DNA of 32,298 nt from positions 1-32,298 of the forward strand of contig JAZQBG010000026.1 of assembly GCA_045545595.1 (NCBI GenBank), read 5' to 3'. The DNA comes from SIG205 sp045545595. Its GTDB lineage: Bacteria; Bacillota_I; Bacilli_A; RF39; UBA660. The translations under genes and the position numbers were made by a program. Below the pieces are notes generated by a model. It worked only from the letters and a program-made list of their open reading frames with translations. It was not told the DNA's origin and made no database searches. Below, piece by piece: positions 24,676-31,827 of the stretch (its first letter is position 1; each line of letters begins with the position of its first letter).

Positions 24676-25119
24676 TTATTCTTTTACTACTTGTACATTA
24701 AGGATTGCTGTAACATCTTTTCTTAGTTCGATATTAACTTTATGAAATCCTAAACTTGAGATAGGAAAATCTAATTTTATTTTTTTCTTATTAACATTTA
24801 TATCATTTTTTAATAATTCACTATGTATTTGTTTAGTAGAAATACTTCCAAATACTTGTTCATTTTTTCCTGCTTTTAATTTAAATACTATTTTTAATTT
24901 TTCTATTTTTTCTTTAATCTTAATATTATTTTCTTTATCAAGATTATCAGCTTGTTTTCTTTTTTCTGTATCAATATCTAATTTCTTTTTACTAGTCTCA
25001 GTAAGAGGTACTGCATAACCATTTTTGATTAAGAAATTTTGTGCATAACCTGGTTTTACATCTTTAATTTCATCTTTCTTACCTTGACCTTTTACATCTT
25101 TTAAGAAAATTACTTTCAT
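24676..25119 (-). CDS. rplI: 50S ribosomal protein bL9
   Basis: A 147-residue bL9: MKVIFLKDVKGQGKKDEIKD, then VKPGYAQNFLIKNGYAVP in the rRNA-binding N-terminal domain, the long connecting helix (rich in Lys/Glu/Asp), and the C-terminal domain ending AILNVQVVKE. AGGAGG lies seven bases before the chosen ATG at 25119. The ATG two codons upstream would be too close to it. Confidence 0.97.
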   Translation of the reverse strand: MKVIFLKDVKGQGKKDEIKDVKPGYAQNFLIKNGYAVPLTETSKKKLDIDTEKRKQADNLDKENNIKIKEKIEKLKIVFKLKAGKNEQVFGSISTKQIHSELLKNDINVNKKKIKLDFPISSLGFHKVNIELRKDVTAILNVQVVKE

Positions 25120-25146
25120 AATCATTCCTCCTGATTTTTATATTTA

Positions 25147-25323
25147 TTATTTATTTACTTTGATATATCTTTTTGTTATAGTCTTAATTTTACATAAAGA
25201 ACGAGTTTTTCTTGGCACATAATCAACTAGAACGACGTTACCATTTGATATACAAGGTTTTTTCAGTCTTTCTTCAATAATAATAAAATTTTTATTTTTT
25301 ATTAGTTTATAAGTTTTAATCAT
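25147..25323 (-). CDS. short basic protein between gdpP and rplI
   Basis: A 58-codon frame with a perfect AAGGAGG six bases before its ATG, lying in the 220-base gap between the GdpP-like gene and rplI and reading with them. The product is basic (MIKTYKLIKNKNFIIIEERL; later VPRKTRSLCKIKTITKRYIK) with two cysteines. I do not recognise it. The ribosome binding site, position in the operon and even composition argue that it is real. Its short beta-strand-like pattern suggests a small nucleic-acid-binding fold, but this is a guess. Confidence 0.65.
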   Translation of the reverse strand: MIKTYKLIKNKNFIIIEERLKKPCISNGNVVLVDYVPRKTRSLCKIKTITKRYIKVNK

Positions 25324-25344
25324 CCAAACCCTCCTTAAAGAAAA

Positions 25345-26328
25345 CTATAATTTTTTAAGTATTTTTAATAACTCACTTTTTGCTTTCTCTAATGTAGTAT
25401 TATACATCTGACAAGCAGCTTCAGTCAAATGTCCTCCACCATTTAATTTATTCATAATTCGTTCTACATCTATATTTCCTAAAGACCTAGCACTAATTCC
25501 AATAATATTAGAATTTATCTTACCAATACAAAATGATGCTTCTATCTCATCAAATTGTAACAAGCTATCAGCTATCTTAGCAAGTTGTTCTTTATCATAT
25601 ATTTCAGTTTTTTTACCTACACTTATCGCAAATATTTTATCTACTGTTTCAGTATTAAAAATTATTTTTTGCATCGAGATATACTCTTTTAAATCTTCTT
25701 TAAGTAAGTATTGAACTTCTTTTGCATTCGCACCTCTTTTTGAAAGGGATGCTGCCACTTCATGTGTTTTACTATCAGTCTTTATTGAAAAATTATTAGT
25801 ATCAACTGTGATACCAGCTAACATTATAGTTGCAATATAATTAGGTATCATAATATTTTCCGCTTCTAATAAATCATAAATAATTTCTACAGTACTACTT
25901 GCTTCATCATCAATGTATTTTAACAAACAATTTTTAACACTATCTTTACCCTCAATATGATGATCGATAATAATTATGTTATCCGACATTTTAAATATAT
26001 CAGAATTTTGAGCCATATCTTTTTTATGAAAATCTAACATTATTAGTAATGTATTAGAACTTACTTCTATGTTACTTAATTTACTAATATTAATGTTCAT
26101 ATCTAATTCTTTTGTTTTTTGTAATGCCCTTTTAACACCTAACTCTAAATTCTCTTCATCTATATTAATATATATTTCTTTTTGTAATGTTGATAAAAAT
26201 GTATATAGTCCCAAAGTAGAACCTAAAGCATCTAAATCCACTTCATTATGAGGAATTAAAATTATCTTTTCGTGAGAATTTAATATATCAATAAATTTAT
26301 CATAAAATGCTTGTCTTTTAATTTTCAC
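25345..26328 (-). CDS. gdpP: DHH/DHHA1 phosphodiesterase, GdpP catalytic part without sensor
   Basis: A 327-residue cytosolic DHH-DHHA1 protein. Mn-binding motifs: PHNEVDLDALGSTLGLY (DxD), LIMLDFHK and IIIIDHHIEG. The DHHA1 half has EASFCIGKINSN, ISARSLGNIDVERIMNKLNG and GGHLTEAA. It aligns with the C-terminal half of GdpP (YybT), including TVDTNNFSIKTDSKTHEVAA, and occupies the gdpP position before rplI-dnaB. Normal GdpP (about 655 residues) has two transmembrane helices, PAS and degenerate GGDEF domains first; all are absent here. It probably degrades c-di-AMP or pApA; nanoRNA or pAp hydrolysis (NrnA type) is the alternative. It is the first gene of the leftward operon. Confidence 0.85.
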   Translation of the reverse strand: MKIKRQAFYDKFIDILNSHEKIILIPHNEVDLDALGSTLGLYTFLSTLQKEIYINIDEENLELGVKRALQKTKELDMNINISKLSNIEVSSNTLLIMLDFHKKDMAQNSDIFKMSDNIIIIDHHIEGKDSVKNCLLKYIDDEASSTVEIIYDLLEAENIMIPNYIATIMLAGITVDTNNFSIKTDSKTHEVAASLSKRGANAKEVQYLLKEDLKEYISMQKIIFNTETVDKIFAISVGKKTEIYDKEQLAKIADSLLQFDEIEASFCIGKINSNIIGISARSLGNIDVERIMNKLNGGGHLTEAACQMYNTTLEKAKSELLKILKKL

Positions 26329-26427
26329 ATAATCACCTCATAACTGTATATTTATTATACTATATATGGAAGAAAACTGTAAGGGTTAATTAAAGCTTTT
26401 CTTATTTTATTTGTGACATATATAATT

Positions 26428-26493
26428 CTATCCACAGTTTCTGTTGATAACAACATTAAAACCAAATTCCTTTTCCACAAAAACTGTGGATAG
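26428..26493. promoter_or_regulatory. two dyads of DnaA-box-like sequences
   Basis: CTATCCACA-gtttc-TGTTGATAA (26428-26450) and TTTTCCACA-aaaac-TGTGGATAG (26471-26493) are two 9-5-9 dyads 43 bases apart. TTTTCCACA fits the DnaA consensus TTWTNCACA; the other three half-sites differ from it by one base. In addition 26426-26440 and 26481-26495 form a 15-bp perfect inverted repeat. The site lies between the divergent gdpP operon and cotJ genes. Confidence 0.55.
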
Positions 26494-26524
26494 AACCTGT
26501 GAATTTAATCAAAATAGTCATAAG

Positions 26525-26568
26525 CCCCTACACTTTTTTCCTAAAACAATACAATAAGTGTGTAGGGG
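26525..26568 (+). promoter_or_regulatory. inverted repeat enclosing the cotJ ribosome binding site
   Basis: CCCCTACAC (26525-26533) is the perfect complement of GTGTAGGGG (26560-26568). The right arm contains the AGGGGG ribosome binding site of the cotJ gene, eight bases before its ATG. If transcription starts upstream of 26525 the leader can hide the ribosome binding site. AATACAAT in the loop region resembles a sigma-E -10, in which case the repeat would be an operator instead. Confidence 0.5.
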
Positions 26569-26576
26569 GTTAAAAA

Positions 26577-27122
26577 ATGAATGAATTTTATGATTTTATA
26601 GATGGCGATATTTATGAACAAGACATGCGCGTAGATTCACTTCCATCTAACTTTATGTATCAACAATATTTATCACAACAACAAGAAGCTTTTCCACAAG
26701 CAATTCAAAACACGTTAGGATTACCTAATATTAATAACAATTTTTCTAATATGAGCCAAAACTGTGGAATGTATAATCCAGAAGAAGGATTTATTAGAGG
26801 GAATATGTTTCCAAATCTTTTTGATCCATATAAAAAGCAACAACTAAGAAGAATGAATCCAACAAATGAAAAAGAAAGTTTAATGTTAAATATTCAAATA
26901 CATGACTTTGCACTAAAAGATATAAATCTTTATTTAGATGTTAATCCAAATGATAACTGTATGATTAGAAAATATAATGAATTATTATCTAGAAGAAACG
27001 GGCTTGTAAATGAATATGAAAATAAATATGGACCAATTGTACTAACTATGTCAAATAGATCGTTAGATAGTACTCCTTGGTCATGGATAGAAACAAAATC
27101 ACCATGGAAAGGAGGAAAATAA
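26577..27122 (+). CDS. cotJB: CotJA-CotJB fused spore coat protein
   Basis: A 181-residue protein. The last 85 residues are CotJB: MLNIQIHDFALKDINLYLDV, then NPNDNCMIRKYNELLSRRNG, then NEYENKYGPIVL and the Trp/Pro-rich end WSWIETKSPW. Residues about 79-97 read NPEEGFIRGNMFPNLFDPYK, matching the CotJA signature (eaL..GTlFPeLydPY). The usual separate cotJA gene thus appears fused to cotJB, with a Gln/Asn-rich N terminus. CotJ proteins form an inner coat layer with the CotJC Mn-catalase. The cotJC start follows its stop by one base. Confidence 0.85.
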   Translation: MNEFYDFIDGDIYEQDMRVDSLPSNFMYQQYLSQQQEAFPQAIQNTLGLPNINNNFSNMSQNCGMYNPEEGFIRGNMFPNLFDPYKKQQLRRMNPTNEKESLMLNIQIHDFALKDINLYLDVNPNDNCMIRKYNELLSRRNGLVNEYENKYGPIVLTMSNRSLDSTPWSWIETKSPWKGGK

Positions 27123-27123
27123 G

Positions 27124-27330
27124 ATGTGGGCATATGAAAAAAAATTACAGTTTCCTGTAAATATTAAAAAAAGAGATTTAAAAATGGCACAAAACATTTT
27201 AACACAATATGGAGGTCCAAATGGGGAGTTAGCAGCAGCACTTAGATATTTAAATCAAAGTTTTACAATGCCAGATGAAAAAGGTAGAACACTACTTGTA
27301 GATATCGGGACAGAGGAACTACTACAATAA
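27124..27330 (+). pseudogene. cotJC: cotJC (spore coat manganese catalase), interrupted by prophage
   Basis: The 68 codons match the N terminus of CotJC: MWAYEKKLQFPVNIKKRDLK, then QYGGPNGELAAALRYLNQSF, then LLVDIGTEEL where the catalase helices (next expected AHLE, a metal ligand region) should continue. Instead the frame ends LLQ-stop and phage sequence follows. CotJC is normally about 190 residues. AAAGGAGG lies upstream of the ATG within the end of cotJB. The missing 3' part is expected at the far prophage end outside the window. Confidence 0.85.
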
Positions 27331-27332
27331 GC
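27298..27332. other. prophage attachment junction (inferred)
   Basis: Host coding similarity stops just after GATATCGGGACAGAGGAACT, and non-coding phage DNA with a leftward phage terminator begins within 50 bases. The exact crossover cannot be fixed without the other end. A short core such as GAGGAACT shared by both ends is expected. Confidence 0.5.
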
Positions 27333-27380
27333 ATATCAGTTATAAAAGCAATAAATAAAATAAGGAAAAAAGAGCAAAAA

Positions 27381-27408
27381 AAAAGGACTAGCCGAAGCTA
27401 GTTCTTTT
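27381..27408 (-). terminator. late-operon terminator
   Basis: Minus-strand AAAAGAACTAGC-TTCG-GCTAGTCCTTTT with a stable TTCG tetraloop, one G-U pair and a run of T. It ends nine bases after the endolysin stop. Confidence 0.9.
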
Positions 27409-27416
27409 AAATTTTA

Positions 27417-28277
27417 CTAATATAATTTAATATTGTCCCAACGAGTAGTACCATTTTTAAAGTTAAGATTAACTTGTCTTTGAACTTCTGCATAATTAGA
27501 TCCTAACGCTTTTTTACGAGCGTCGCCATTACCGAAATCTCCTCTAATAGTTTTCTTAACTAAAGTTAAAATATCTACTGTAGGTTGTGGTTTAGGTGTT
27601 GCTGCTGGCTTAGAATTATTAGAACTTAACATTTCATTAACTCTAGCTTGAACTTCACTATATCTGCTACCTAACGCTTTTTTACGGTCTTCTCCGTTAC
27701 CATATTTACCAGCTATAACTTCCTTAGCTAATTCGTCAACAGATTTATTAGCTATATCATTATTAGTAGTTGGTGTATTGTTTATAATTCCTATAACAGG
27801 ATTTACAATACAACCTCTATAAGTATAGCCACTACCAGCACCCCAGTTACCATTACCTTTATTACGTGTAGCAGTCCAGAAAGCCGTACTTCCGTAACCA
27901 CTCTCAGCAGTTTTAACTTGAGTATCGCTATTTTTCTTAGTACAGATAGCAACGTGTCCTGCACCGTCATTACCAGATAAAGTAGCGCCTTTTTGCCATA
28001 CCATAATACCACCGACAACTGGCTCTTTTACAACTGATAATCCTAACGCGATAGCTCTTTCTATAAAGTTCTCAGCGTTACAATTTAACCAGTATTTTTC
28101 ATACCCTAAATTGCACTCCTCATTAAATGCACCGCAAGCATAACCTACACAGTTAGCTAAAACATTACAATTAGCGTCTGTTGGCTTTCCTTGAATACAT
28201 GTAGAGTAACCACCGTTAGCTTTACGAATAAAATATTTATTACCAGCTCCTGGCTTAGTTGTTCTTATATTCGTCAT
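27417..28277 (-). CDS. phage endolysin, CHAP domain plus two Cpl-7 repeats
   Basis: A 286-residue lysin. The CHAP amidase/peptidase domain (about 30-155) has NCVGYACGAFNE, with the catalytic Cys among NCVGYAC, and GAGHVAIC with the catalytic His. Two wall-binding Cpl-7 (CW_7) repeats follow a linker: ELAKEVIAGKYGNGEDRKKA with LGSRYSEVQARV, and LVKKTIRGDFGNGDARKKAL with GSNYAEVQRQV. There is no signal peptide, so export needs the holin. The ATG at 28277 has AAGGAG nine bases upstream and overlaps the preceding gene. It is the last late gene before the attachment junction. Confidence 0.93.
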   Translation of the reverse strand: MTNIRTTKPGAGNKYFIRKANGGYSTCIQGKPTDANCNVLANCVGYACGAFNEECNLGYEKYWLNCNAENFIERAIALGLSVVKEPVVGGIMVWQKGATLSGNDGAGHVAICTKKNSDTQVKTAESGYGSTAFWTATRNKGNGNWGAGSGYTYRGCIVNPVIGIINNTPTTNNDIANKSVDELAKEVIAGKYGNGEDRKKALGSRYSEVQARVNEMLSSNNSKPAATPKPQPTVDILTLVKKTIRGDFGNGDARKKALGSNYAEVQRQVNLNFKNGTTRWDNIKLY

Positions 28278-28470
28278 CAATTTCAGCTCCTTCCCCTAAA
28301 AGTTCATTGACAGTATCTGTGTTGAAATTTGTTTGTACTCCGTATGGCTCAGCGTCTTCGCCAGCGCCCATACCTTCGACGTCTTGAATATAATTATTTT
28401 TATATTCTTCGACTAATTCTTTGTTGTACTCAACTTCAATTATTTGTTCTTGAGTGTTTTTTTCTTCCAT
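28255..28470 (-). CDS. small acidic phage protein
   Basis: 71 residues, strongly acidic (QIIEVEYNKELVEEYKNN, VEGMGAGEDAEPYG), with no membrane segment. I do not recognise a family. AAGGAGG precedes the ATG, it begins one base after the holin stop and overlaps the endolysin start by 23 bases, so it is translated in the lysis cassette. A role in lysis control is only suggested by position. Confidence 0.65.
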   Translation of the reverse strand: MEEKNTQEQIIEVEYNKELVEEYKNNYIQDVEGMGAGEDAEPYGVQTNFNTDTVNELLGEGAEIDDEYKNN

Positions 28471-28471
28471 G

Positions 28472-28855
28472 TTAGTTTTCCTCCTTATCTTTATCTATAT
28501 CTAACTCTGAGTCGACAGAGTTGATACCTAAAATATCTTTTATTTTTGAATAACAGTCTAAAGCATATTTTCTATACGCCGTTAAAGTTATTCCTACAAT
28601 TTCTAAAAATGTTATTATGTCATTAGGAACAGTAATCTCGATTCTTGCTAAAATGATAGGTAATACTTCTAAGCAGAAGCAATATGTTATAAAACATAAA
28701 CAAAAAAGAAACGCTTTTAACGTTCCTTTTCCTATCTTTTTCCACTCGAATTTAGTAGCTTGACTACCTAATACCGCACCTAATACGGTATTAGTTAAAT
28801 AAAGTGCTCCTAGCACCGCTAATAACATTAGAATAGTTAATAAATTATTTTCCAA
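28472..28855 (-). CDS. phage holin
   Basis: A 127-residue membrane protein with three hydrophobic segments: NLLTILMLLAVLGALYLTNTV, LKAFLFCLCFITYCFCLEVLP, and PNDIITFLEIVGITLTAYRK. A charged acidic tail follows (DSELDIDKDKEEN). The length, late helix ending in Tyr-Arg-Lys and place before the endolysin fit the phage_holin_4/TcdE-like toxin-secretion holins. It would open the membrane for the endolysin. The start is TTG with GAGGAG six bases upstream. Confidence 0.82.
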   Translation of the reverse strand: MENNLLTILMLLAVLGALYLTNTVLGAVLGSQATKFEWKKIGKGTLKAFLFCLCFITYCFCLEVLPIILARIEITVPNDIITFLEIVGITLTAYRKYALDCYSKIKDILGINSVDSELDIDKDKEEN

Positions 28856-28865
28856 TTTAAACTCC

Positions 28866-29174
28866 TCACTTTCTGTGTAATTCTTCTAAATTGTCTATTC
28901 TATGGTGCGCTGATTTAGTAGACGATTCTACCGCAGATAATCTCTCGCCTAGTTGGTGTATTGTTTTATTAAAGTCTTTATTATCTAAACGTATCTCGTC
29001 AATATTTTTACTAATCATATCTAATTTTGTGTCTAGCTTAGTAGACATAGCCACGTCCTCTTTAGTCTCTTGTTTAACGTTTTTTCTACTATTCATTAAA
29101 TAAGTAGCATAACCTATAATACCGCCTAGAATAGTAAAAACTAAACCTATTGAAATCATAGTCGAACTTTCCAT
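28866..29174 (-). CDS. membrane-anchored coiled-coil phage protein (XhlA-like)
   Basis: A 102-residue protein with one N-terminal transmembrane helix (MISIGLVFTILGGIIGYATY) and a long coiled coil (KLDTKLDMISKNIDEIRLDN, then TIHQLGERLSAVESSTKS). The layout resembles XhlA/hemolysin-type lysis accessory proteins, although the membrane helix is at the opposite end from XhlA, so the family call is loose. Its ATG overlaps the stop of the tail chaperone (TAATG). Confidence 0.6.
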   Translation of the reverse strand: MESSTMISIGLVFTILGGIIGYATYLMNSRKNVKQETKEDVAMSTKLDTKLDMISKNIDEIRLDNKDFNKTIHQLGERLSAVESSTKSAHHRIDNLEELHRK

Positions 29175-29707
29175 TATTCGTTATTTTCTTTACTTTCTTC
29201 TGGATTAGTAGGGAAATCTACTTCAAATGGAAAATTCTTTTGTTTAGTAATATCTCTTAATTGTTGTCTATATCTAGACCAATTACCATTTAAAACGTTT
29301 CCAAGTGAGCTAAATAAATCTTTTATTACCGATAACATAGTTACGGCGTTAATTTCTTCTGGTACGGCTATACCTAATCTATCAATAAGGACATGTTTAT
29401 CACTTTCAGCAAGTAATTTGTCTCTTATTGCTCTTATTTCTGCTGCTTTTTCTGCGATAAAATTGTTTTTAGCTAATTGTAGCCATGTATCAATATTATC
29501 GTTTAAATAAGCTTCTAAATCGTCTCTGTTGATAATCTGCATTTTATATACGTAATAAGAATATAAAGTATATTCTGTACCGTCTTCTTCTGTTCTAGTA
29601 ACTTCTTCTATGTCGTCAAAAAAAGCAACCTCAATTAGGTTGCCTTTTAATTCTCCAATTCTAAAGTTACCAGGTCTTATTGTGCTTTCTACCTTTTTTA
29701 CTTTCAT
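29174..29707 (-). CDS. phage tail assembly chaperone-like protein
   Basis: A 177-residue protein whose C terminus WSRYRQQLRDITKQKNFPFE then VDFPTNPEE matches the pattern of tail-fibre assembly chaperones (W.qYRqaLRdi..q.gFP..v.wP). Residues 95-135 (AAEIRAIRDKLLAESDKHVL) form the helical part seen in that group. The N-terminal beta-rich half is not recognised. In phages this gene lies right after the fibre gene and helps it fold. Here the retroelement has been placed between the two. AAGGAGG sits inside the reverse transcriptase end, and the reading frames overlap by 41 bases. Confidence 0.72.
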   Translation of the reverse strand: MKVKKVESTIRPGNFRIGELKGNLIEVAFFDDIEEVTRTEEDGTEYTLYSYYVYKMQIINRDDLEAYLNDNIDTWLQLAKNNFIAEKAAEIRAIRDKLLAESDKHVLIDRLGIAVPEEINAVTMLSVIKDLFSSLGNVLNGNWSRYRQQLRDITKQKNFPFEVDFPTNPEESKENNE

Positions 29708-30731
29708 TTCTTATAACCTCCTTACACAATTTGTAATTAACATACGGTTTTATGTATTTTTGTTGATAATTAAATGAATTACAATGTTTTAACCAACCGC
29801 TGTAACTAAGCATGGCTGCTGCGTCGTGATAGGTTATATGATCTTTCTTAGCCATTTTCTTAGCACGCCTTTTAATTCTTAAGAAATTGCTTCTTCTAAG
29901 AGTAGTATACCCACGATAGAAACGATAACCTAAGAAATCAATAGGCCTAGACTCTGTTTTGAAAAGTTGCCAGTTTTCTTTAATACGTAACTTTTCTTTA
30001 CTTAAGAAGTTGTCGATTTCTATTTTGATTTTTCTTAATTCTTTTTTGTTGTTCGAGAATAATACCATGTCGTCCATGTATCTTATATAATGTTTAACTT
30101 TTAATTGTTCTTTTATAAAATGATCTAGATCCTGTAAATAAAAATTCGCAAACCATTGACTCGTAAAATTGCCTATAGGTAGACCTTCCTGGCTACTGTC
30201 AATAATTAGATCAATAAGAAATAAAGTGTCTTTATCTTTTATAATCTTACGAAATTTATTTTTTAGAATCTCTTTGTCAATACTAGGGTAAAATTTCTTA
30301 ATATCTATTTTTAAACAATATTTAGTATATTTTCTATCAGCTACTAATATCTTTTTTAAATGTCTCATGCCACGCATAATACCTCTATTTTTGATACTAG
30401 CGCAAGAAAACTCATACATGCCACGCATAATAAGCGGCTCTATCTGCAGCATTAAAGCCCAGTGAATAACCTGGTCTGGGTAAAAGCGCGGCTTAAAGAT
30501 AATTCTTTCTTTTTTATTAGCACCGTCTCTTATTTTCATTTCAACGTATGGACTAGGTCTATACGTTTTATCTTTTAATGCTTTTTGGATTTGTAAAGCG
30601 TAGTATGTAGGAGAGTCGAGTATTTTCTCAACTGTCTTTCTAGATCCTTTACCTTTAGCAGCTTTATAAATAGCAGATTCAATATTGTTTAAATTTGTGA
30701 TATTTTCATAAATGTTACCTTTTCTTTTCAT
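29667..30731 (-). CDS. DGR-type reverse transcriptase
   Basis: A 354-residue reverse transcriptase. Motif order: RPSPYVEMKIRDGANKKERI, FKPRFYPDQVIHWALMLQIE, YCLKIDIKKFYPSIDKEIL (first catalytic Asp), EGLPIGNFTSQWFANFYLQD, HYIRYMDDMVLFSN (YxDD), and FLGYRFYRGYTTLRR. The IGNFTSQ block is the (I/V/L)GxxxSQ signature of diversity-generating retroelement enzymes; retrons and group II introns have QGxxxSP, and no maturase or endonuclease domain follows. It would copy template-repeat RNA with errors at adenines and feed the cDNA into the lectin variable repeat. AAAGGACCAGGA precedes the ATG. No avd accessory gene is seen on either side. Confidence 0.93.
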   Translation of the reverse strand: MKRKGNIYENITNLNNIESAIYKAAKGKGSRKTVEKILDSPTYYALQIQKALKDKTYRPSPYVEMKIRDGANKKERIIFKPRFYPDQVIHWALMLQIEPLIMRGMYEFSCASIKNRGIMRGMRHLKKILVADRKYTKYCLKIDIKKFYPSIDKEILKNKFRKIIKDKDTLFLIDLIIDSSQEGLPIGNFTSQWFANFYLQDLDHFIKEQLKVKHYIRYMDDMVLFSNNKKELRKIKIEIDNFLSKEKLRIKENWQLFKTESRPIDFLGYRFYRGYTTLRRSNFLRIKRRAKKMAKKDHITYHDAAAMLSYSGWLKHCNSFNYQQKYIKPYVNYKLCKEVIRNESKKGRKHNKTW

Positions 30732-30789
30732 AATTCCTGGTCCTTTTAAAATTCTTATATTTGCCTGCAGGTCTTTCGAGAAATTTCAT
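30715..30789 (-). CDS. possible 24-residue basic leader peptide before the RT
   Basis: MKFLERPAGKYKNFKRTRNY followed by EKKR and a stop, overlapping the reverse transcriptase start by 17 bases. Very basic. The ribosome binding site is weak (AGTAGG, twelve bases away). It could be a coupling leader, a tiny nucleic-acid-binding peptide, or chance. Confidence 0.3.
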   Translation of the reverse strand: MKFLERPAGKYKNFKRTRNYEKKR

Positions 30790-30879
30790 AATGAAGATAA
30801 ACCTACTAAACCCACCCAGAACGACTAATTTTTAGCAAGCGCTATGGAAAATGATGTGTAAGGATTTAATGATAAGTAG

Positions 30880-30978
30880 TCGAGCTCCGTTGTTCTCCCA
30901 CGTATTCGAAGACGCGTTGTTAGCATTAAGACACCACAAGCCACAATAACTAGAGTCTACCCAACAACCGCCGACACG
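30880..30978 (-). repeat. template-like cassette 1 (nearest the RT)
   Basis: The 33-codon core reads RVGGCWVDSSYC, GLWCLNANNASS, NTWENNGAR. Unlike the others its first codon is CGT. Its downstream tail decays after CGACTACTTAT (TAATG-type linker lost), so this is the array edge. Confidence 0.88.
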
Positions 30979-31036
30979 AGCTAATCGCTTAAGATAACGA
31001 AACACACACACCAAGTCCCTATTTTAATATAAGTGG

Positions 31037-31135
31037 TCGAGCTCCGTAGTTGCCGTTATAATTCGAAGACGTATCATTCAGCGTATAACACCACAAGCCA
31101 CAATTAGTACCATTGAGCCAACGACCGCCGACAAG
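31037..31135 (-). repeat. template-like cassette 2, closest to the expressed VR
   Basis: The core reads LVGGRWLNGTNC, GLWCYTLNDTSS, NYNGNYGAR. Against 32071-32169 there are nine differences and no gap. Seven in the body are all amino-acid changing; five have A in the cassette (A to T three times, A to C, A to G) and two have T. Two silent changes fall in the GGAGCTCG end. No difference has A only in the expressed copy. Confidence 0.9.
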
Positions 31136-31190
31136 TACAAATCGTGAAAACTACGAGCACACACACCAAATCCCATTTTAATATAAGTGG

Positions 31191-31289
31191 TCGAGCTCCG
31201 ATCGTAGCGTTGTAATTCGAAGACGCTTCGTTAAGGTTCCAATACCACAAGCCACACATAAGGGCGTCAGCCCAATTACCGCCGACAAG
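31191..31289 (-). repeat. template-like cassette 3
   Basis: The core reads LVGGNWADALMC, GLWYWNLNEASS, NYNATIGAR. It is closest to the generic DGR lectin template pattern GLWYWNLNNASSN. Confidence 0.88.
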
Positions 31290-31352
31290 AGTATAAAAGA
31301 ATAACTACACGACCAGAGGCCACACACCAAATCCCAATTTTAAAATAAGTAG

Positions 31353-31451
31353 TCGAGCTCCGACGTTGATATTCGATAACGAAGACGCGTCATTAAAGTT
31401 CCAATACCACAAGCCAGCTTGAGAGGTATTGTTCCATCTACCGCCGACAAG
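31353..31451 (-). repeat. template-like cassette 4
   Basis: The core reads LVGGRWNNTSQA, GLWYWNFNDASS, LSNINVGAR. Its Asn codons (AAC/AAT) at variable places are template-like. Confidence 0.88.
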
Positions 31452-31512
31452 AGCGAATAAAGACTAAACGTTCGAAGCGCACACATCAAATCCCTAATTT
31501 TGATATAAGCGG

Positions 31513-31611
31513 TCGAGCTCCGACGTTGTTCCAAGATTCCGAAGACGCGTTTTCAATAGTAAGAGCCCACAAGCCACTACAACTGACGTCCCAGAAGCTA
31601 CCGCCGACAAA
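31513..31611 (-). repeat. template-like cassette 5
   Basis: The core reads FVGGSFWDVSCS, GLWALTIENASS, ESWNNVGAR. The otherwise fixed Trp at codon 6 is Phe, with Trp shifted to codon 7. Confidence 0.88.
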
Positions 31612-31669
31612 AAGCAGTAACAGAAATACGGAGCCATACACACCAAATCCCAAATTTTAATATAAGTAG

Positions 31670-31768
31670 TCGAGCTCCGACGCCTGTACCATTAGCCGAA
31701 GAAAGCTCTTCAAAGTGCCAACACCACAAGCCACAACGAAGCGCATTATTCCAATTGCCGCCGACAAG
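31670..31768 (-). repeat. template-like cassette 6
   Basis: The core reads LVGGNWNNALRC, GLWCWHFEELSS, ANGTGVGAR. All fixed residues are kept. Confidence 0.88.
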
Positions 31769-31827
31769 AGCGAACGCTGAGAGTTAGCACGAACTATACA
31801 CACCAAATCCCATTTTAATATAAGTGG

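Noticed and set aside
29667..30731. Reverse transcriptase as retron or group II intron enzyme
   Set aside because: It has IGNFTSQ rather than QGxxxSP and no maturase or HNH domain, no msr/msd or intron structure is visible, and a lectin VR lies next to it.
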